The notes under the pieces: model-generated | The model's database searches: none | Told to the model about the DNA's origin: nothing | What the model saw: only the letters and a program-made list of their open reading frames with translations | Source of the DNA: Crambe crambe | Lineage: Eukaryota; Porifera; Demospongiae; Poecilosclerida; Crambeidae | Reading direction: 5' to 3' | Length of the DNA stretch: 64,000 bases | Assembly: GCA_963924555.1 (NCBI GenBank) | Contig: OZ004589.1 | Coordinates: 620,001-684,000 of the forward strand | Part shown: one piece after another, positions 54,064 to 64,000 of the stretch | How positions within the stretch are numbered: position 1 is the stretch's first letter | Layout of the letters: the number at the start of each line of letters is the position of its first letter | Position numbers and translations under genes: made by a program

Positions 54064-57000
54064 AGTTAACTCTGAAGAAAGTTAGAAGCCTTCTTCATCC
54101 AATACGTCATAAGTGGAAAGATATTGCTATTGAACTTGAAATAAACAAAGGTACAATTGAAAGTCTAAAAGTACAGTACGGTGACCCTAAAGATCTTGTA
54201 AGTGAAATGGTATCTGAGTGGTTAAAAGATATTTCCCCTCAACCTCCTTGGGAAATATTAGCTAGTGCGCTTGAAAGTGACTTTGTGAATGAAAAAGTAA
54301 TAGCAAAGGATATCAGAGAGAATTTGTGATCAAATTAATAGCTCTGTAGACCAAGAAAAGCAAATACGACCACCACATTCAAGCGCTATGAAACCTGAAC
54401 CACCATCTAAATCACCGATTGAGGAATATGCAGACTATATGAAATCACTCTATCGTAGAAGTAAGTTTCCAGATGATAACAAGTGGCCACTTACTCCGTC
54501 AAAGCATTTCATTGACTTAGTTTGTGTCGATAAACAGTCTGAGGCTAAGCAAGAAAAGGCACCGTTCACTGATGGAATAGACCAGTCTGCTAAAAAATGG
54601 AAAACTATAGACATGAAAGACATAGGTAGACCCCAGTCTGATTCTGACTATCCTCATATGATTTTAGTGGAAGGGGTACCAGGTGTTGGTAAGACTACAT
54701 TTGCTTGGCAGCTGTGTAGAAAGTGGGCTAATAAGAAATTATTGAAAATGTATGACCTTGTGATCCTTCTAAGGTTGCGAGACAGAAAGGTAAGAGAAGC
54801 TAAAACGTTGAATGACTTCTTTTATCACTATGACAACTCTCTCTCTGAAAGAGTATGTAAAGAAGTAGAATCTGTTCATGGAAAGGGTACAATGTTCATT
54901 TTTGAAGGGTTTGATGAATTTACACCTGAACTAAGGAAACTAGAACAAACCAATTCTATCTTTACTCTTCTACTCAGTGGTAAGGTCTTGCCATCATCTA
55001 CTATCATGGTTACATCTAGACCATGGGCCTTGACTGACTTACAGTGCAAGCTTTCCTCCTCCATAACCCAGCATGTGGAAATTCTGGGATTCACTAACAA
55101 TAGAATACTTGAATATATAAACTCATTTGATAGAGAGAATGATGGGTTTCTTAAATTTGTAGAAGCTAATCCACTGCTTCGTGCTGTAATGTACATACCA
55201 CTCAATGCTGCCATAGTATACCAGGTCTACCAAGACATGGCCTCCCGTGAAGGTGTCAGAGGCATCTTTCCAACTACTTTAACAGAACTGTATTCAGACT
55301 ATACCCTTACATTGCTATTACGATACTTAAAAAGCACAGAAAAGTACAAAGACATAGCAGGAATCATTTCCCATCATACCTTGCCTCCTGAAGTTAAAAA
55401 GGCATTTGATAAACTTTGTGAATTAGCATATGTAGGGTTAATAGAGAAACAGCAGTTAACTTTCACTGGTCTTCCTGATGACTTTGAAACTCTTGGATTC
55501 ATGCAATCATGTTCAGACATTCATGTCAGCAGGGGAGTGTCTCTCAGTTACAACTTTCTGCACTTCACACTGCAGGAGTATTTGGCTGCTGTATACATAG
55601 CAGAACACAAAGATCCTGCTGATCACTTCAAAAAAGTCACATATAGTATGTACATAAGATTCTTAGCTGGGATTACTCAATTGAAGAATCCACTACATTC
55701 CAAGTATATTTTAGATAAGTCAGATCTTATGATTTCTGTGCCATATTATACCTGTCTGAAAAATGAGAATGCTGAAACAGATAAAGTAATTTTTGTGATA
55801 TTAACATAGAGCGTGGTTGTTTAAACTGGTGGTACGAGTCAAGAAATGAGAGCATCATAACTAATATTCCTAGTACAAGATGTGCGACGGTGTTTATGCC
55901 TCCTACTCCACTGGGTTACTATGTACTAGGTCACTGCATAGCCATCAGTCACTGCAAATGGGAGCTAATATTTGACAAAGATTGCATTATTGATGATAAT
56001 TGCTCCATGTTAATGATGGAAGGATTAAAAACAGCTCAAGAAACGTCAGTCATTGACTCCATATTACTGAATACATGTCTAGGAACAAAGAAAGCATTTG
56101 GAGACTTGATGAAATCTTTAGCTAGTCAGAATAAGCTAACTGGATTGCACAATTTGGCTATTTATCAACAGTCATTGCTTTCAAGTGATAGTTATAAAGT
56201 TTGTCCACTACAAAAGATTCGTCTACCATGTAAGTTTGGAAGAGTTGGAAATTTTATAGAATCTACCTTCAAATTGAAATCTTTAGAGTTTCACCCTTTA
56301 AGCCATCGGGAACTGTTATGCTATCAAAATGTGCCTGATCTGGTGATAAGAGGACCATGTGACTTTGATGGAGATCTAATGGATTCTATTTATAAGCTTT
56401 TATTACAAACTAAAGCAATACATTTCCTGCAATTGCAAGTTTTTGGTATTCATTAGACCAGTGTTAATGACATTCATGTTTCTCAGGATTTTTCCTCACA
56501 GCCATGCGGGCGGGCGGTAGTTATTATCCATTATACCATTATTATCAATGTCAAAAATGTCCATTTTCTAGCCACAAAATCATCATAAGTACAAGCACTT
56601 GAAGTCTGCAGCTGCTCAGCTGAATAGCAGCTTCTGGAGCGGTGCCAATTTTCCAATGCGGGCGGTTGACCAGAAACATGAATATCATTAACACTGGCCT
56701 TATGTGAAGAAACCTGGGCCGGTATTTGAGGCTTTAAAATGTAATAAAACTGTAGAAAATCTATCACTTGTGTCTGTCACTGTGAATACTTCACTTAAAC
56801 AACTGAACTCGCTTCTACTTCGTAATAAGACTCTACAAGATTTAAGTCTCTCGTATTGCAATATTAGCAATGAAATGCTATCAAATATTTGTCGCATCTT
56901 CACTACTGGCAAAGTTTCCTTGAAGACTTTTCTGTTTAGGGATAAAAGTGACATAGACTGTAATTCTCTACTACCACTGCTGGACAAGAAATCACCATTA

Positions 57001-57240
57001 GAGGGTCTTGGATTACAGATCGATGGAAAACTACAAATGTTGACATCTTAATAGCAGCTCTGGTACCAGGCATATGATTGAGATTATTATTTATTGGATA
57101 TATCACTCGGCAACAGTTTGATCAAATGAGGCAACACTACAATTACTCCCATTTAACAGAGTTGAAAATTATAGCCTCCGTACAAGAAGATGATGACATT
57201 AAAACTCCTAACGAATATGATTTCTATGTATGTTTTAAAG
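54064..57240 (+). pseudogene. NLR2 body: DEATH-NACHT-LRR, frameshifted and MITE-disrupted
   Basis: DEATH domain frame 54064-54329 ends at a TGA caused by a 2-nt deletion relative to NLR1 at about 54320. NACHT frame 54388-55809 keeps Walker A (GVPGVGKTT) and Walker B-like MFIFEGFDEF, then shifts near 55785. The next frame, about 55810-56455, is cut by a MITE in the LRR region. LRR remnants follow (56703-57051, 57078-57240) with further breaks. Synonymy with NLR1 is still high, so decay is recent. A short DEATH-only product from leader plus exon 4 remains possible. Confidence 0.85.
56456..56699. mobile_element. 244-bp MITE in NLR2, related to the 3.8 kb transposon
   Basis: 32-bp imperfect TIRs (right end, inverted: GGCCAGTGTTAATGATATTC..TTTCTGGTC), flanked by TTA duplications (56453-56455, 56700-56702). 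It shares GGCC..TTTCTGGTC ends, TIR length, GCGGGCGG subterminal motifs and a TWA-type 3-bp duplication with the element at 35796-39580. Confidence 0.85.
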
Positions 57241-58050
57241 TGGCAATGATAACTTTTGTACATAAAGTCATTATTCATGTTAGTTGTCCAGAGCCATCAA
57301 ATCTTGGCAGTACGGGGAGGACCAGGTTGCTGTACATAGAGGGCTGGGGGACGAAGTATCCAAATGACTGTGACATCACTTGCTGTATGGGAAAGATAAA
57401 TCCCCTCACTATAACAACTACTATTCACCACACCCCTTTATGCTCTGATAGAGTGATTAACCTTTACCTGCATTGCCATTTTTTGTTGTTGTGCAAGGAC
57501 TGAATTATCTGTGCTGGTTGGAGATGGTGACTATGTAATACAAATAAAGGAGGGTCACACACAATTCCCATTCCAACAAAATGACCTTACCAAACGTGTT
57601 CTTGATGTAGGTGGAACCAGTTGCTGGGGCGTGGGGGAGGGTCGTTGCATTTGATGGGAGTGGCCCCCTGTAGCTCCACCTCTAGCATGCTGTGTACTAT
57701 TGGAGGCCCTATAGGACATCATTAGTGTCATCAGACCATACCATACTGTTGTGCTACCTCTGAGGGTCTTCACTGTGCTGTTTTTGGAGTCGTGACTTTG
57801 TCTGCTGGAGACCTTGTAGAATATTTCTTCTGCTCTGACTATCAGTACCTCCCCACATTGTCCTGACAACTGATCCCGAGCCGTATAAACAGCAGCAGCT
57901 AGCGGTAGCTGATTACCCTTATTAGAGCACACCACGCTCTTATTAGAGCGCACCACTCCTCATTGATATCACGACCTTTACCCATCTCCCTTGAAAATTT
58001 CTTAGGTGACTGACAAAATTAATACACATGTTGAAACTACATGTAGTGTT
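57241..58050. other. NLR2-SDHB spacer with an unassigned minus-strand ORF
   Basis: A 133-codon minus-strand frame (57956-57555) contains AAAVYTARDQLSGQ and GEVLIVRAEEIFYKVSS and could end at a donor near 57590. I recognise no family and see no joining exon; it may be chance. Confidence 0.3.
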
Positions 58051-60244
<2,194 letters not shown>

Positions 60245-60880
60245 GGTCAGTTCTTTTCTACGGTACTATCTACCTATGGTTAGTATTGAAGGTCCTGTGT
60301 TCAACTCATCAGATGACTCTTATTTTGCATGACGCAATATAAAATTTCCGGTAAGCATGAAAAAAAGAGCGGCTTGCCCGTTTATTTTTGACTAAATCGA
60401 TAATTGCATTCCGATGGGATAATCATAAACCAAAAAATTCCACAACTATGAACCAATCTTTCTTTTTTCCCATCCACCACTACAGACTGCAAAGTGTGGC
60501 AGTGCATCGACCGCAGCAGCTCTGAGATCGGCTGTGGAAGATTATTGAATTCATACTTGGAATCATTATTGTAGAGCTGCATTCATAACATTATTACAGG
60601 TGTGGGAGTCGAGTATTTTTCACAACCCACCACACCACCGAGAGAAAATATTTCGAGCCAGTGTCTAAGTCGCCTTCATCGCGTAAAGAATGGTAGATCT
60701 ACTAACATCTAGCTAGCCGGAGATCTTTTATTTGTTCGATCTGAGCTCTATTCCACACCTTTAAAGCTCTAGCTAGCTAGATTCTTTAGGTAGCTAGGTG
60801 GAATAAATTAGAAGTCATCTCTTTGATGAGACAGCAGTTACTCACCCTACCAACTGATCTAAGTAGCTATAATAGCAAAG
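60245..60880. other. SDHB / plus-strand gene intergenic region
   Basis: Divergent promoters expected. A 66-codon minus-strand ORF (60582-60382, starting MQLYNNDSKYEFNNLPQPIS) has an ATG and coding-like composition, but I recognise no family. Confidence 0.3.
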
Positions 60881-61078
60881 ATGTCGCTCAATCTTCTTCG
60901 CACCAAAATGAAGAAGAAGAGGGGTCATGAAAAGAAGAACAGTGGCGATTCAACGACTCTAAAGGGCTCACCTGCTAGTGTTGTTGGGATTGGAGCTACA
61001 AGCGGTGTCTATGGAGGTCCGTTGAGGAAGTCCTTATCGACCAGCACTCCTCCTGATATATCATCTCCAGTGCATCAA
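60881..61078 (+). CDS. First coding exon of an unidentified gene
   Basis: ATG at 60881 opens 66 codons (MSLNLLRTKMKKKRGHEKKN.., basic then Ser/Pro-rich), ending HQ|GTGAGA in phase 0. The composition and clean donor suggest a real first exon of a gene that continues beyond the window or after a long intron. Not recognised; no domain visible. Confidence 0.5.
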
Positions 61079-64000
61079 GTGAGAGGGGTAGAGCTAGGCC
61101 TAGCTAGCTGGGGAGATAGTCAAATGTAAATTATGTTTGAGCTACAGCCTTAAACATGGGTGACACTCTAAATCACTTTGATGTGCTAAGGCTGCTATGG
61201 AGATAGGCTGCTAGGTCCATTATGAGCAGTTATTACCTGTTTAATGTTGCTAATCTGCTCTCGATCTCTTGGAGACCTAATTTTTTTTTGTTGATTTTGT
61301 TGCTGACTGATGTTATTTCTGATGTTATTTCTTATCGTAAAGTAATTCACTTTGCAGCTGTTATGCTGGTAAGTGTAGACGCAGTCCAAGAAGAGATTTC
61401 AAAGCCTCTTTTTTTTCTTTCTTGTTCTCATTTGCATGTATAACATTTGGTCTATGCCGAGGGTTATCATATTTACAGTCCCCCCTCCAAACAGACTTAA
61501 CGTCTGCCCTCAGATGTAAATAACATTAATCCTTTACTTTAGGACTGTGGAAAATGTTCTCTTAGCTATTAGAGAAAGAGGGGAGAATGCTACAAGGATG
61601 AAAATGTTCCATTTAAGGTCTTAAAGAAAGTTATCTCTCCCTCTTCAACTCATTTGTGTTGTTCCAATCGGAAGTCGCTTTGGAAGTATCATAATGATAA
61701 ACATTCAGATTCAGGAAATACTGAAAAAGATTATAATATACTGACCGACTTCCTTATTTGGTATAAATGTAGTAGGGAAAAAATGCTTGTTATTATTCTT
61801 CCACTAATTTGTCCCAAGGAATGAAGTGATGAAACAGCGTTGCGTGTATGATTTCATGTGAAAGGTGTAAGCTTTGTATCGTGAGAATCTTTACATCTGT
61901 ATTCACTACACTCTGACCTCCATTGGATAGATAAAACTTGTTAGTAGCAGTTCTTATGACTCATTGAACATCATTGCCATAGCTACAAGCTGAACATTAT
62001 TCTCTGTCAGTAACCTGCCATCATCACTGTGTTTGGTTAAATGAAACGGTCTCTAATAGCCTCTGACTAAATGTTTATAACTTCTTGCTTTGCTTTGGGA
62101 AAGACCCTTAATTAATGCTATTTTCAATGCTCTATATCTAACATCACTTTCGTATTGAAATCTTCTCGTGTGTGTGTGTGTGCTCAAGTTAATAATATTG
62201 AACTCAATCTAATAAAACGCACTCAGAGTAAGAGTTCTTTGTTTGAGTATGCACGAGCTGTTATAGACCCTTAACTCTCTATGCAGTAATTCAGTGGAGT
62301 CCATAGAGGTCAATATTATGATCATGATGTGGGCAAGCGTCTTTTTGTGACTCAATTAGTCCCCTCCATCCAATGGGGCATGTGCATGTCCTGTATTGTG
62401 TGGTACATGGTCTAACCACACTCAGCTGTTTACATAACCCAGCCTCCGCCCATCACTGCAGCAAATTGTAACATTCGTTACATGCCCTCCACTCCCTAGA
62501 GAGCTACTGTAGCCCCAAGGCCTTAATTAGTGCACGTGTTCATACATACTCTGTGTATCCTATTGCTCTGTAGTCATTTTCGAGCTTCTAATTACAGTGA
62601 CCTTTGCACCCTTGTGTCTAGGCTCTATGATATAAGCTCTTTAGATCTTTCAAAATGAAAAAATCACACTTTAATTTCAGATTCTCTCAGCACTCTGCAT
62701 ATCAGATAGATTCAGACTGTTTCAGATTAGCCAATGGTCTCAAGCTATCAGATGATCAGAGTGTTTAGGTTTCAGATTAGTCAACGCTAAGCATGGTCTC
62801 AGAGTGTGCAGGTGGAAGGGATTTGTTACTAGGGCATGTGCATGAGAGGAACTGTCTACCTTTCATGGTCAATTGACATTAGGAATTAACCCCCCAAACC
62901 TGTAATGAACTAATTATATTCAGTAGCTATGCAGTCATTTTATAAGCTGCCTTATCTGCTAGCTGTGGTTGCTTATAAATGTAACTGTACTAGTTCGGGA
63001 GTGCAGTCTTTGTTGAATTGAGAATTGCATTGCACATAGGTTACTTTTCTTACTTACAAGGATTATTGTTAGTCCCCCGTGTAGACTGTTGCTATGGAAT
63101 GGAAGATACATGATGAGTGGGAAGTATTTGGCTGCTGCGATCCGCTAGGTTGCACTTGCTGCTGCTTAATGGTGGGTGATGGGGTGGGAGGTGTTTGTAC
63201 TTTGGCTGCTGCGTTCCTCTAGGTTGCGCATTCCTGTTGAATTGAAGATGGTGTTGGAGCTACTTGAAATCACTTGTTACTTTGTAGAAATCGTAGTGCA
63301 GATGTTGTAGGCAAATTTAAACAGGCTCCACCTTCACTTTACTTTAGCATGTGGAGTGAATTTTGGCCAATGTAAATGTAGTATCAGCTGTATGCGCAGG
63401 AGCATGCTAGGCTCCAGCTGGTACAGACCAATTTGCTGTTGGTGGTGCAAAAAGGAAAACAGGTGTACCAACCACTGGATTTAACGCATAGTGCAAAAGG
63501 ACAAAAATGCAAAAATGTGATAGAATGGGCAAAAAACAAGAAGAAAGTGCTGACAGTGCATGTTTTTGGAGAGCAGCAGCAGCAGCATGTGTTATCCCCA
63601 GGAATTTAATCCTGAAGGACGAAAATAAGTCATCGGTCCAGGTTAGCTGGTTGCCTCCCTCCCTCACAATGGAAAAATCTTTCTCAATGTGACACTTGCT
63701 TAAACAGTGACCTGATTAGAATAGAGAAGGTCTTTTGCCCTGATTTAATAGAGAAGGGTACACGTCTTTGCCCTAAATGCTGTCCTGATTAGAGAAGTTC
63801 ATGTATTTAAAGAACTAGACATGGACAAATTGGGAATTTAATTGCAGGGGTCAGATGTAATTTGTTTCTTATGGTGAAGTTAGTGGCTTTATTATTGTAA
63901 ACAGCACTCATGGGCCTTTCAGTATTGTACACTACATATCTACACTTGAGCTGTTAGATGCTGTATTTGGTGCTGACTGCAGACCACAGAAAAATCTCAT
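61079..64000. other. Probable long intron or intergenic DNA
   Basis: I see no secure exon in 2.9 kb. A possible one is 63397-63609 (after TATGCGCAG; EHARLQLVQTNLLLVVQKG.. to TAA), unsupported by homology. A small duplicated block (TTTGGCTGCTGCG.TCC.CTAGGTTGC) lies at about 63126 and 63201. Confidence 0.4.

Noticed and set aside
53985..54329. 114-codon ORF starting MWKSTLD across the NLR2 2A site
   Set aside because: It reads the 2A exon and the 52-bp intron in the wrong frame before entering the DEATH exon; splicing gives the leader-2A-DEATH frame.

Overview
The window looks like nuclear DNA of a demosponge, most likely Amphimedon queenslandica or a close relative. The basis is intron-dense genes with short GT-AG introns, AT-rich spacers full of foldback elements, DEATH-NACHT-LRR receptors led by a 2A-like peptide, and a nuclear MSH1-type MutS, which among animals is reported only from some sponges, placozoans and hexacorals. 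The species is inference; no search was run. The exon models were built by eye from splice consensus, homology and reading phase. In the models called complete, every exon length keeps the frame.

Region 1 (1-16765) is a tandem array with a period of about 6.6 kb: a truncated and two complete copies of a single-pass receptor. Each complete copy has a signal peptide, a Cys-bearing N-terminal domain, two Fn3 domains, a Cys-rich juxtamembrane domain, one TM helix and a tail carrying YxxP, YxN and YxxM docking motifs. A decayed fragment of an AASDH-like beta-propeller sits in the spacer and was copied with the unit. At 17052-19200 a smaller secreted or GPI-like protein carries a domain resembling the receptor's juxtamembrane domain.

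Region 2 (about 20-41 kb, minus strand) is one MutS gene, MSH1 type, in 23 exons (850 codons) plus a possible terminal exon. The first exon encodes a basic leader fitting a mitochondrial presequence. Intron 3 is 10.3 kb and holds, on the opposite strand, two nearly identical genes for a furin-site-containing, Cys-rich, PLA2-like secreted protein. It also holds a third, dead copy split by a 3.8 kb DDE transposon that has 32-bp terminal inverted repeats and a TAA target duplication.

Region 3 (41.3-47.3 kb): MSH1 and a 17-exon FAF1 orthologue (UBA, UBL, UAS, coiled coil, UBX) are divergent. A 5'-truncated non-LTR retrotransposon is inserted between them, and a tRNA-Leu(CAG) lies inside a FAF1 intron.

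Region 4 (47.4-57.2 kb) holds two NLR paralogues. Each begins with three phase-1 exons encoding three hydrophobic segments and ending in a 2A-like motif (GDVExNPGP), directly before the DEATH domain. NLR1 is open throughout. NLR2 keeps the leader but its body is broken by frameshifts and a 244-bp MITE whose termini resemble those of the 3.8 kb transposon. The spacer between the NLRs is a nest of foldback elements.

Region 5 (58.0-64 kb): a nine-exon SDHB gene on the minus strand, the first exon of an unidentified plus-strand gene at 60881, and about 2.9 kb in which I see no secure exon.

The strongest candidate for a less usual system is the leader-2A-NLR arrangement. It could give a membrane leader and a cytosolic NLR from one mRNA, and possibly a leader-only isoform through an intronic poly(A) signal.
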